A DNA stretch of 23,175 nucleotides from Microbacterium sp. (lineage in GTDB: Bacteria; Actinomycetota; Actinomycetes; Actinomycetales; Microbacteriaceae). Below are positions 1-7,925 of this stretch, one piece after another; positions within the stretch are counted from its first letter, which is position 1, and each line of letters starts with the position of its first letter. The DNA is taken from contig QFPD01000001.1 in NCBI GenBank assembly GCA_003248845.1, positions 1 through 23,175 on the forward strand, read 5' to 3'. Both the position numbers and the translations under genes were made by a program. The notes beneath the pieces are model-generated. The model did no database searches, was not told the origin of the DNA, and was given only the letters and a program-made list of their open reading frames with translations.

Positions 1-441
1 CTGAAGAACGTGCTCACCGGCAAGGTCGTCGACCGCACGTTCAACGCGGGCGCCAAGGTCGAGATCGAGAGCGTCGACCGCCGCGACTTCACCTACCTCT
101 ACAACGACGGCGACAGCTTCGTCTTCATGGACGTCGACAACTACGACCAGCTGTCGGTGGGGGCTGCGACCGTCGGCGACGCCGCGAACTTCCTGCTGGA
201 GAACCAGCAGGTGCAGATCGCGCTCAACAACGAGAACCCGCTGTACGTCGAGATGCCCGCCTCGGTGGTCCTCGAGATCACGTACACCGAGCCGGGCCTC
301 CAGGGCGACCGCTCGTCGGCCGGCACGAAGCCCGCGACCGTCGAGACCGGCTACGAGATCCAGGTGCCGCTGTTCGTCGAGCAGGGCACGAAGGTCAAGG
401 TCGACACCCGCACGGGCGACTACCTCGGCCGCGTCAACTGA
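1..441 (+). CDS. efp: Elongation factor P, C-terminal part (5' end outside window)
   Basis: EF-P binds the ribosome between the P and E sites and relieves stalling at polyproline stretches. The frame is open from the first base, so this is the 3' part of a longer gene: 146 codons are present against a usual length near 187. Visible are the central OB domain ([20 protein letters not shown]) and the C-terminal OB domain with the family signature ending [13 protein letters not shown]. The N-terminal KOW-like domain and the loop that carries the modified residue lie upstream and cannot be judged. nusB follows after 14 bases on the same strand, and efp-nusB is a common actinobacterial pair. A GTG at 10 lies inside the conserved region and is not the true start. 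Confidence 0.96.
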   Translation: MKNVLTGKVVDRTFNAGAKVEIESVDRRDFTYLYNDGDSFVFMDVDNYDQLSVGAATVGDAANFLLENQQVQIALNNENPLYVEMPASVVLEITYTEPGLQGDRSSAGTKPATVETGYEIQVPLFVEQGTKVKVDTRTGDYLGRVN

Positions 442-455
442 CGCGGCGCTGACGC

Positions 456-866
456 ATGAGCGCACGCTCCAAGGCGCGCAAGCGCGCCCTCGACATCCTC
501 TACCAGTCCGACATCCGCGGCGATGAGCTCGCGGTGACCCTCGCCGCCGAGGCGAAGCGCGCCGCGAGCGAGCCGGCGCGCGAAGCGTCCTGGCTGTACG
601 CGCGCGAGATCGTCGACGGCGTCATCGACAACCAGGATGCGATCGACGAGCAGATCGTGACGCACGCGCGTGACTGGAAGCTCGAGCGGATGCCGGCGGT
701 GGATCGCGCGATCCTGCGCATCGGCGTGTGGGAGATCCTCTACAACGACGAAGTTCCGACGGCGGTCGCTATCGACGAGGCGGTGGAACTCGCCAAGGAG
801 TTCTCCACCGACGACTCGGGTTCGTTCGTCCACGGCGTGCTCGCGCGCATCGACCGCGCCGGCTGA
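456..866 (+). CDS. nusB: Transcription antitermination factor NusB
   Basis: NusB (136 aa) forms a heterodimer with NusE/S10 that binds boxA RNA and supports rRNA transcription antitermination. The sequence has the expected basic start (SARSKARKRALDILYQSD), the all-helical body with WKLERMPAVDRAILRIG near residues 69-85, and the conserved C-terminal part (PTAVAIDEAVELAKEFSTDDSGSFVHGVLARI). Length is normal for the family. The ATG lies 14 bases after the efp stop; I see no strong Shine-Dalgarno sequence in that gap, so translation is probably coupled to efp. The gene ends 32 bases from the stop of the convergent DUF2207 gene. Confidence 0.97.
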   Translation: MSARSKARKRALDILYQSDIRGDELAVTLAAEAKRAASEPAREASWLYAREIVDGVIDNQDAIDEQIVTHARDWKLERMPAVDRAILRIGVWEILYNDEVPTAVAIDEAVELAKEFSTDDSGSFVHGVLARIDRAG

Positions 867-898
867 CCTCTACGTCCGCCTGATCACCGAGTCGACGG

Positions 899-1939
899 TC
901 AGGGCAGCGCGTCGAACACGCCGCCCGCGATCTCGAGGGCGTCGCCTCCGACGCCCATGAGGTCGCCGACCGCGAACCCGATCTCGACGAGTCCACCGAG
1001 CGCGTCGGCGATCTGGAGCAGATCGAGGGTGCTGGCGGCGACCTCGCCGAGCGCGCTCAGGCTCGTGGCATCCATCTCGTCGTAGGCGATCTTCAGGTGC
1101 GCGAGCCATTCGCGTTCGACGCCGAACACGACCGCCCACGGCAGCAGCTTCTCATCGAGGAGGTAGGTCTCCACGGGGCCCGGCCGCGACAGCGCGCCGG
1201 TCGGCGACTGCAGCACGCGGAGGCGGTCCGCCTCGGCGAGGGTCAGATACTGCCGGAGCCCGTCCAGGTGCGTTCGACGTGAGTCGGCCTCGGCGGTGGG
1301 CACGCGCCGCTCGCCCGGCGGGATCACGCACAGGGCTACGACGAGCAGGAGCACCGCGGCGAAACAGGCGGCTCCCGGCATCCAGGCACCCGCGACGAGG
1401 GTGAGCGCGGCGGCCGGGACGGCGATCATGAGGAGGAGCACCGCGGCGACCCGCACCGTCAACCGCGCGCGGGTGCCACGCGGGCGCAGCAGTCCCCGGC
1501 GCGTAAGCGCGGCGGCGCGCCGGTCGACGTACGCGCGCACGCGGCGACCGACGGCGCGGCGGTCTTTCGAGAACCGGCGCAGGCGCTCGCGGGGATGGCC
1601 CGGGCCGAACAGGGCTTCGAGCAGCTCGGTCTGGGCGGACGTCAGCGCGACGCCCTCGACGAGCTCCACGCCCACTGCGATGCGACCGCGCGGGCCCGTG
1701 TCGGCAACGAGGCGTACCGCTCCTGTGGTCGCGAGTTGGAGGAGCCCCGCCGCGACGGCGCGTCGCTCCCGACCGACGAGAATCGCGTCGTCGACGACAT
1801 CAGCCGATCGCTCCGCCGGTGCGAACGGGGTGAATTCCGCGATGAGCGAGCGCGGCAGCGCTGTTGCGCGAACGCGCGCGACGAGAGCGCACGCGAGTAG
1901 AACGGCGCCGAGGAGGGCGAGCGCGGTCGCGATGGGCAC
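899..1939 (-). CDS. DUF2207-type predicted membrane protein, short form
   Basis: A 346-aa membrane protein of unknown function. One hydrophobic segment sits at the extreme N-terminus (about residues 2-22). Two adjacent segments follow at about 161-183 and 187-207, and a cytoplasm-type C-terminal region contains HLDGLRQYLTLAEADRL and LLPWAVVFGVEREW, phrases typical of the C-terminal part of DUF2207 proteins. Family members usually have 500-600 aa with a signal peptide and an extracytoplasmic beta domain before the first helix; that domain is missing here. The start is GTG at 1939. Longer in-frame extensions upstream would run through the -10 element and into the divergent helicase gene, and are low-complexity and arginine-rich. 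The GTG lies six bases after a TACACT element, which suggests a leaderless mRNA. The gene converges on nusB. Confidence 0.75.
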   Translation of the reverse strand: MPIATALALLGAVLLACALVARVRATALPRSLIAEFTPFAPAERSADVVDDAILVGRERRAVAAGLLQLATTGAVRLVADTGPRGRIAVGVELVEGVALTSAQTELLEALFGPGHPRERLRRFSKDRRAVGRRVRAYVDRRAAALTRRGLLRPRGTRARLTVRVAAVLLLMIAVPAAALTLVAGAWMPGAACFAAVLLLVVALCVIPPGERRVPTAEADSRRTHLDGLRQYLTLAEADRLRVLQSPTGALSRPGPVETYLLDEKLLPWAVVFGVEREWLAHLKIAYDEMDATSLSALGEVAASTLDLLQIADALGGLVEIGFAVGDLMGVGGDALEIAGGVFDALP

Positions 1940-1945
1940 CCGCCC

Positions 1946-1951
1946 AGTGTA
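1946..1951 (-). promoter_or_regulatory. -10 element (TACACT) for a probably leaderless transcript
   Basis: Read on the minus strand, TACACT fits the actinobacterial TAnnnT -10 pattern. It is followed by six bases and then the GTG start, so the expected transcription start falls on or next to the first base of the start codon. Leaderless mRNAs of this form are common in actinobacteria. No convincing -35 hexamer is seen. Confidence 0.5.
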
Positions 1952-1962
1952 GGGACGGCAGG

Positions 1963-4956
1963 ATGGATTCCATGGATTCCTGGCGCGCTGTGCTGTTGCC
2001 GACCGCGCCCGAGCCCGCGCAGCAGCTCGCGCTCGGCGTCGAGTTGCGCGTGCGCGAATCGGCCGCGGCGGCGCACTGGGGCGCACGTCGCGTGCGCGCG
2101 GCGACGCCTCGGGATCTTTCGAGGGAGGATGCCGGGGCGGAACTACTCGTCGGCCTCCGCCCGCTCTCGCGCCGCGAGCAGTCCGGGTCGTGGGCGCGCA
2201 CCGGCGTCTCTTGGGATCTGCTGCGTCGCGGCGGCGGGGCGTTCTCTCGAGCGCAACGCGAGTGGTTCGTCGAGCTCTACGGCATCGCGCACGACGCCCG
2301 CCTGCTCGCGGGCCCGCGCGATGACTCCAACTGGGTCACCCTCGACGCCGTCACGTCGCCCCTCGTCTGGAAACACCTGGACGCGGCGCCCGCCCGCGCG
2401 ATCCCTGTCGTTCCGGCGGGCAAGGGGCAGGTCGTGCAGCTCGCGACGCCGGCGACCGCCGCCGTGCGCGTGCGCCCTGCGGCGCGGGGCGCGCTGCGAC
2501 TCGAGGCCGAGATCACGATCGGGGAGACAATACTCGATACTCGTACGGTGCACCCCGTCGGCCGCTCGGGTCTGTACGCCGCGCGGGCGGCGCGCGATGG
2601 CATCCACCTCACCCTCGCCGCCGCCGACCTCGGCGACGGCGTCCGCGCGCTGCTGGCCGCGCCCGACGGCGTCGTCGTGCCCGCCGCCGACGTCTCCGCC
2701 TTCGCGCGCGAGGCGCTCCCGCTGCTGGGGCGGGAGAACACGATCCTCCTGGCGCCCGGCGCGACGCTCCCCGAACCCGACCCCTCGACGCTCGTCGTGA
2801 CCGTCTCGTTCGGAACCGGGGACACGCTGACCTACCGCCTGGAGTGGTTGCGCGAGGGCGTCGATCGCGAGCCGTGGAGCATGCAGCGGTCCGGTGATCT
2901 CGTGGAGGAGGATCTCCGGGTCGCCGTCGCCGAAGCGTGGGGACGAGCGTCCGACGTCCCGTTCGCCGCTTCGTCGGACCTCGAGGGGGTGGATGCCGCG
3001 GAGTTTGCCGCACTCATCCTTCCCGCCCTGGAGGAGCGCGAGCACGTCCGCGTGGAAACACGCGGGCGCCGGCGCGAGTACCGCGAGCTGCGCGGCGACC
3101 CGCGCATCACGGTGAAAACAGTGGAGAGCCCGGACCCTGACTGGTTTGACCTCGGCGTGCTCGTCGAGATCGACGGGCGCAGCATCCCCTTCACTCCGCT
3201 GTTCACCGCGCTTGCTCTGCGCAGGAAGAAGCTGCTGCTCGTCGACGGCAGCTACTTCTCGCTCGCGCACCCCGCCCTCGCCCGCCTGCGCGATCTGATC
3301 GACGAGGCCGCCGAGCTCGCCGAGTGGGAGACCGGGCCGCGTATCAGCCGCTACCAGGTGCCGCTGTGGGAGGCGTTCGAAGACCTCGCCGACGAGGCAC
3401 AGCCCGCGGTCGCGTGGCGCGCCGCCGTCGCGGCGCTGCGTGAGAGCGCGCCCGGCGAGCGCACGCCCGTGCCCGACGGGCTCAATGCGCACCTGCGGCC
3501 CTATCAACGGGACGGACTCGATCGCCTGGCGCTCTGGTGGCGGCACCGCGTGGGGGGCATCCTCGCGGACGACATGGGCCTCGGCAAGACGCTGCAGGTA
3601 CTCGCGCTCTTCGCGCACGCGCGCGCCGCGGAGGCAGCGGCGACCAGCGAAGGCGACGACGGCAGCGGTGCACGGCGGCCGTTCCTCGTCATCGCACCGA
3701 CGTCGGTGATGGATACGTGGCGGGCGGAGGCGGCGCGGTTCACGCCGGATCTGCGCATTCACGTGCAGGACGCCACGTTGCGAAAGACCGGGACCCCCCT
3801 GGAGGAGCTCGACGCCGACGTCGTGGTGACGTCCTACGGGCTCCTCCGCCTCGACGAAGACGCCTATGCGGCTCGCGCATGGGGTCTCGTCGTCCTCGAC
3901 GAGGCGCAGTTCGTGAAGAATGCCGCGACCCGCCAGCACCGCGCCGTGCAGCGCTTGCGCGCCGACACCGTGATCGCCGTCACCGGGACGCCGCTCGAAA
4001 ACTCGCTCACCGAGTTGTGGGCACTCCTGTCGCTCACGTGTCCGGGCTTGTTCGCGTCGGCGCGCCGGTTCCGCGAGGACTACGTGAAGCCGATCGAGCG
4101 CGGCAGGGTGCCGGAGAACGAGGAGGGCTCGGACTACCGCGCCGCGCGCCTCGCGCGGCTGCGCGCGCGCCTGCGCCCGTTCGTCCTGCGGCGCACGAAA
4201 GAGCTCGTGGCACCGGAACTGCCGCCCCGGCAGGAGCAGGAGCTGCGGATCGAGCTGAGCGCCGCGCACCGCGCGATCTACGACACCACGCTGCAGCGCG
4301 AACGACAGAAGGTGCTGGGGCTGCTCGACGATCTCGATCGCCATCGCTTCATCGTCTTCCGCTCGCTGACGCTGCTGCGCCGACTGGCGCTTTCACCGTT
4401 GCTGATCGACGTGGGGGATGCCGCAGGCGCGCACTCCCGCAGCATCCGCTCGGCGAAGCTCGAGGCGCTGCGGGAGCGCCTCGTCGAACTCGCGGCGGAG
4501 GGGCACCGCGCGCTCGTGTTCAGTCAGTTCACGTCGTTCCTCGACCTCGTGCGCGCTGACCTGGATGCGCACGGCATCGCGTACGCGTACCTGGACGGCT
4601 CCACGCGGCGGCGTGCAGAGGTCGTCGAAGCGTTCCGCGGCGGGGAGGCTCCGGTGTTCCTCATCAGCCTCAAAGCGGGCGGGTTCGGGCTCACGTTGAC
4701 GGAGGCCGACTACGTCTTCCTCCTCGATCCGTGGTGGAACCCCGCCGCCGAGGCGCAAGCTGTCGATCGCACGCACCGGATCGGACAGACGCGGCCCGTC
4801 ACGGTCTACCGGCTGATCGCGAGCGGAACGATCGAAGAGAAGGTGCTCGCCCTGCAACAGCGCAAGGCGCGCCTCTTCCGCGCGGTCGTGGGGGACGACG
4901 ATGCGCTGGCTCGGGCCCTGACGGCGGAAGACATTCGGGGGCTGCTCGAGCCCTGA
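1963..4956 (+). CDS. SNF2-family DEAD/DEAH-box helicase
   Basis: A 997-aa Swi2/Snf2-like ATPase, predicted to translocate on double-stranded DNA. The N-terminal ~460 residues have no recognised motif and contain no SWIM-type cysteine cluster, unlike many bacterial SNF2 proteins. The two RecA-like lobes follow. They show HLRPYQRDGLDRLALWW, Walker A DDMGLGKT with Lys542, DEAQ at 646-649, TGTPLENSLTELWALLS (motif III), SLKAGGFGLTLTEAD and DPWWNPAAEAQA leading into DRTHRIGQ (motif VI, ending near 943). The start chosen is ATG 1963 with AGGG 8 bases upstream; ATG 1972 is an in-frame alternative. The frame stays open farther upstream but that stretch lies in the divergent gene. Its cellular role is not determined. 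Candidates are DNA repair, nucleoprotein remodelling, or defence, given the neighbouring restriction genes. Confidence 0.9.
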   Translation: MDSMDSWRAVLLPTAPEPAQQLALGVELRVRESAAAAHWGARRVRAATPRDLSREDAGAELLVGLRPLSRREQSGSWARTGVSWDLLRRGGGAFSRAQREWFVELYGIAHDARLLAGPRDDSNWVTLDAVTSPLVWKHLDAAPARAIPVVPAGKGQVVQLATPATAAVRVRPAARGALRLEAEITIGETILDTRTVHPVGRSGLYAARAARDGIHLTLAAADLGDGVRALLAAPDGVVVPAADVSAFAREALPLLGRENTILLAPGATLPEPDPSTLVVTVSFGTGDTLTYRLEWLREGVDREPWSMQRSGDLVEEDLRVAVAEAWGRASDVPFAASSDLEGVDAAEFAALILPALEEREHVRVETRGRRREYRELRGDPRITVKTVESPDPDWFDLGVLVEIDGRSIPFTPLFTALALRRKKLLLVDGSYFSLAHPALARLRDLIDEAAELAEWETGPRISRYQVPLWEAFEDLADEAQPAVAWRAAVAALRESAPGERTPVPDGLNAHLRPYQRDGLDRLALWWRHRVGGILADDMGLGKTLQVLALFAHARAAEAAATSEGDDGSGARRPFLVIAPTSVMDTWRAEAARFTPDLRIHVQDATLRKTGTPLEELDADVVVTSYGLLRLDEDAYAARAWGLVVLDEAQFVKNAATRQHRAVQRLRADTVIAVTGTPLENSLTELWALLSLTCPGLFASARRFREDYVKPIERGRVPENEEGSDYRAARLARLRARLRPFVLRRTKELVAPELPPRQEQELRIELSAAHRAIYDTTLQRERQKVLGLLDDLDRHRFIVFRSLTLLRRLALSPLLIDVGDAAGAHSRSIRSAKLEALRERLVELAAEGHRALVFSQFTSFLDLVRADLDAHGIAYAYLDGSTRRRAEVVEAFRGGEAPVFLISLKAGGFGLTLTEADYVFLLDPWWNPAAEAQAVDRTHRIGQTRPVTVYRLIASGTIEEKVLALQQRKARLFRAVVGDDDALARALTAEDIRGLLEP

Positions 4957-5018
4957 GCGCCGTGCACGCGGACGGGCTATTCCCGGCCCGCCGCCAGGAT
5001 CGTTCGCCAGCCGCCGCG

Positions 5019-5024
5019 TAGACT
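5019..5024 (+). promoter_or_regulatory. -10 element (TAGACT) upstream of the MBL-Rieske gene
   Basis: TAGACT fits the actinobacterial TAnnnT -10 pattern and lies 38 bases before the start codon, giving a leader of about 30 bases that contains a strong AGGAGG. It sits in the 106-base gap after the helicase gene, so the MBL-Rieske gene probably has its own promoter. No clear -35 hexamer is visible. The gap otherwise holds only a weak 5-bp inverted repeat (4973-4977 with 4986-4990) lacking a T-tract. Confidence 0.45.
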
Positions 5025-5062
5025 CGTCGTCGCTCGTCGCCCGCCCCTGCAGGAGGTCACCC

Positions 5063-6631
5063 ATGCGCATCACAGGACTCGGCCACGCCGGCATGTTCAT
5101 CGAGACGACCGGTGGTTCGATCCTTTGCGACCCGGTGATCGGGCCGAGCTTCTTCGGTTCGTGGTTCCCCTTCCCCGACAATCGTGGCCTCGACTGGGAG
5201 CGTTTCGGCAAAGCGGACTTCCTGTACATCTCGCACCGGCACCGCGATCACTTCGACCCCGTGCTGCTGGAGCGGTACGTGCCGAAGGACGTCCGCGTGC
5301 TCCTGCCGGCTTACCCGACGGACGACCTCGAGGTCGACATCCGCGCGCTGGGGTACGAGAACATCGTCTACACCCAGCCGGGCGAGGTCCTCGAGTACGA
5401 CGGGGGCCTGAAGATCATGGTGACACCGCTGCGCGCGCCGAGCGACGGCCCCATCGGCGACTCGTCGCTGTCGGTGGACGACGGGACGGCATCGATCCTC
5501 AACCAGAACGACTCGCACCCCCTCGACCTCGAGAAGCTGCTGAGCTTCTCGAAGCCCGACGCGTACTTCACGCAGGTGTCCGGCGCCATCTGGTGGCCCA
5601 TGGTCTACGACCTCGAGCTCGAGGCGAAGCAGAACTTCGCGCAGCTCAAGCGCGACGCGCAGAACAAGCGCGCGATGTACTACATCGAGAAGGTCGACGC
5701 CGCGCACGTCTTCCCGATGGCGGGGCCGCCTATGTTCCTGCGCGATGACCTCTTCCGCTACAACGGCCTGGGTCTCGACAACGAGTCGATCTTCACCGAC
5801 CAGCGCCAGTTCCTCTCGCACATGCGCGACGTGCGGCCGGAGCAGAAGGGCTACGAGTTCGTCCCCGGCACGCAGGTCGACCTCGACGGCGGTGACGTGA
5901 CGGTGACGCAGACGCTCTACACGCCCGCGGAGATCGACCACATCTTCGACGAGAAATGGGAGTACCTGGCATCCCAGCGCGACTCCCGCCAGGGCGAGGT
6001 CGAGGCCGAGATCGCGCGGCGTGCGCCCGTTCTGCCGCCCGAGGAGATGCTCGCGGCGATCAAGGAATGGTGGGAGCCGCTGCTGCGCAGGGCGCGCACG
6101 ATCCGAATGGGCGTCGGCGGCAACGTACGGTTCCGCATCGGCGAGCTCGACATGATCGTCGACTTCCCGAAGGCCAAGGTCCGCGAGTACGCGGGGGAGG
6201 AGTGCATCTACTGGTACACGATCCCCGCTGACCTCGTCTCGACGAACATCCGCGACCACGAGATCGACTGGTCGAACTCGATCTTCCTGTCGATGCAGTT
6301 CGAGGTGGGGCGTTCGGGCAAGTTCAACGAGTTCCTGACGACGTTCCTGAAGTGCCTGTCGCGCGACCGGATCGAGTACGTCGAGAACTGGTACGCCGAG
6401 CAGTCGGACCAGAGCGAGGATGCCGAGATCGACGGCTGGACCGTGCAGCGCCGCTGCCCCCACCTGCGCGCGGACCTCACGAAGACCGGCAAGATCGAGG
6501 ACGGCGTGCTCACCTGCGCGCTGCACGACTGGAAGTGGGACCTCGCGTCCGGCCAGTGCCTGACGACCCCGGGGCACCCGATCCGGTCGTCGCGCGTCGT
6601 GGAGACCGCGTCCAGCGCCGTCGGTGGTTGA
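5063..6631 (+). CDS. Metallo-beta-lactamase-fold protein with C-terminal Rieske [2Fe-2S] domain
   Basis: A 522-aa two-domain protein with no signal peptide or membrane segment. Residues 1-~230 form an MBL-like domain with the metal motif HxHxDH (H58, H60, D62, H63), followed by TPLRAPSDGPIGDSSL, LNQND (146-150) and MAGPPMF. Residues ~345-435 are a separate conserved middle region. A Rieske domain closes the protein: C465-P-H467, then 17 residues, then C485-A-L-H488, the expected ligand set for a [2Fe-2S] cluster. The pairing of MBL and Rieske domains recalls CMP-N-acetylneuraminate hydroxylase (CMAH), but there the Rieske domain is N-terminal. The reaction is unknown; an oxygenase or redox-coupled hydrolase is plausible. 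The ATG is preceded by AGGAGG at 5051-5056 with six bases spacing. The stop codon lies inside a palindromic repeat. Confidence 0.85.
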   Translation: MRITGLGHAGMFIETTGGSILCDPVIGPSFFGSWFPFPDNRGLDWERFGKADFLYISHRHRDHFDPVLLERYVPKDVRVLLPAYPTDDLEVDIRALGYENIVYTQPGEVLEYDGGLKIMVTPLRAPSDGPIGDSSLSVDDGTASILNQNDSHPLDLEKLLSFSKPDAYFTQVSGAIWWPMVYDLELEAKQNFAQLKRDAQNKRAMYYIEKVDAAHVFPMAGPPMFLRDDLFRYNGLGLDNESIFTDQRQFLSHMRDVRPEQKGYEFVPGTQVDLDGGDVTVTQTLYTPAEIDHIFDEKWEYLASQRDSRQGEVEAEIARRAPVLPPEEMLAAIKEWWEPLLRRARTIRMGVGGNVRFRIGELDMIVDFPKAKVREYAGEECIYWYTIPADLVSTNIRDHEIDWSNSIFLSMQFEVGRSGKFNEFLTTFLKCLSRDRIEYVENWYAEQSDQSEDAEIDGWTVQRRCPHLRADLTKTGKIEDGVLTCALHDWKWDLASGQCLTTPGHPIRSSRVVETASSAVGG

Positions 6632-6662
6632 GTAGCCGCCGCAGGCGGCGTATCGAAACCAC
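6624..6662. repeat. Imperfect palindromic intergenic repeat, possible bidirectional terminator
   Basis: Outer arms GTGGTT (6624-6629) and AACCAC (6657-6662) are fully complementary. Inside, GCCGCC (6635-6640) pairs with GGCGGC (6644-6649) around the triloop GCA. The segments between, GAGTA and GTATCGA, pair poorly and form an internal loop. The element lies between convergent genes and the TGA at 6629-6631 ends the MBL-Rieske gene. Similar elements that read GGTTGAGTA on one side and TATCGAAACC on the other are, as I recall, repeated widely in Microbacteriaceae genomes. No T-tract follows, so factor-independent termination is uncertain. Only one copy is present in this window. Confidence 0.7.
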
Positions 6663-6674
6663 GGGTGCGCGAGA

Positions 6675-7819
6675 TCACGTCCGCAGCACGAGCTGCTTCA
6701 GCCGCACCCGCGATGTCGTGACCGCCCGCCACCGGTGGTCGCCGCCGTGCCACGGTGGGGCTTTGACCTCGGGCACCCCGGTATTCATCCGGATCTGCCA
6801 GCCGATCCGCTCGAGGAACCGGTGGTGGTACCAGCAGAGCAGCACCCCATTGTCGGTGTGGGTGGGCCCACCGCGGGCGTGTTCGGTGACGTGGTGGATC
6901 TCGCACCAGCCGGCCGGCGTGCCGCAGCCCGGAATGACGCAGCCGCCGTCGCGCAGGGCGATCGCGCGGCGCTGGTGCCGATTGAAGACGCGCTCCTCGG
7001 TGCCGATCGCGACGATGCGCCCGTCGTCGCCGCTCACGATGCGCTGGATGACGCCGCCGCACGCGATGTGCCGGGCGACCGCGCCGCTCACAGGCTGGTC
7101 GCAGCCGTCTGCGTGGGCGTAGCCGGTACCGGATGCAAGGTCGCTGGCGGTGACCGAGACGACGAGGGTGGGCGCGTGCCCGCCGATCGTGGGCAGCCGG
7201 CCGCTGGATGCCGCGACGCCGAGAACCGCCGCGAGCGCATCGTGCTGCTTCTGCCCGCGCGTGCGGTCATCGATCGCGGGCAAGGGCAGCAGGTCGCCCT
7301 TCTCGTCGAGGGCGAACGGGTCGTCGAACTGCACCGACGGCGCGAGCTGCGCGTCGAAGATGGTCTGCAGCTGAGCCGCCACCTCGGGCAGCAGCAGCCC
7401 GCGGGCGGGCACGCCGTGCGCGGTCGGCGTGCCGAGCACGAACGAGCGCTTGCGGATCGCCGCGCGCTCGCGCGGCTCGGCGCCGTCCTGATCGAGGGCG
7501 ATCGACCACGTCTGCGCGTGGATCGCGAGCACCGCGGCGCAGGCGGGCGGCGCGCCGTCGGGTCCTTCGCCGCGGGCCTCGGCGACGACGACGTCGGCGG
7601 CCGCTCGTCACGGACGCCCGTCTCGGAGCGCCGCATGACCTCGCCCGTCGCGTCGACCAGCAACGCCTCGACGAGGCGCTGGATGCCGCCGAGCGCGCTC
7701 AGCTGCGCCGCGAGCTCGTTCTCGGTCGCCCGCTGCAGGGCCCACGCCGACCCGCATTCCGCGACGAGCGCCGCGACCTGCGACTGCAGGTCTGCGAGGG
7801 GCTGCGACAGAACGTCCAT
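6675..7819 (-). pseudogene. DUF222/HNH endonuclease (13E12 family) pseudogene, internal deletion and frameshift
   Basis: The N-terminal piece starts at ATG 7819 and reads 72 residues in one frame (MDVLSQPLADLQSQ to SETGVRDE, near 7604). From about 7601 the family continues in another frame (AADVVVAEARGEG, then HAQTWSIALDQDGAEPRE) for about 308 residues to a TGA at 6675. The C-terminal HNH domain looks intact: CVIPGCGTPAGWCEIHH, then TDNGVLLCWYHHR. DUF222 proteins of this type normally carry roughly 100 more residues between the two pieces. The simplest reading is one internal deletion of a length not divisible by three. Read through from the ATG, the first frame gives arginine- and serine-rich low-complexity sequence. 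These genes often occur in many copies per actinobacterial genome. An assembly error at the junction is a less likely alternative. Confidence 0.85.
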
Positions 7820-7925
7820 ACCGTCAATTCTGCCGAGGGGGTCCGACACTGCGACTCGGAAAACAGCAGGTCCACGCTCGAAAACGGCTGTCGAAGATGA
7901 GAGTTCCCTCATCCTCGCAGATCCC

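Noticed and set aside
863..902. CTGACC/GGTCAG inverted repeat spanning the facing stops of nusB and the DUF2207 gene
   Set aside because: The 6-bp arms with a 28-base loop and no T-tract are too weak for a terminator. The symmetry comes partly from the two TGA codons.
2143..4344. Long minus-strand open frame opposite the SNF2 gene
   Set aside because: It is antisense to conserved helicase motifs and has low-complexity composition. The plus-strand protein fully explains the region.
4973..4990. CGGGC/GCCCG stem after the SNF2 gene as a terminator
   Set aside because: Only five base pairs, an eight-base loop and no T-tract; such stems are expected by chance at this GC content.
7088..7600. Continuation of the first HNH frame to 7088 as a longer intact protein
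   Set aside because: The sequence becomes arginine-, serine- and proline-rich shadow while the conserved family sequence continues in another frame. It is read as a frameshifted pseudogene.
7597..7612. Programmed frameshifting in the HNH gene
   Set aside because: No slippery sequence is evident at the junction and a large family segment is missing there, so a deletion explains it better.
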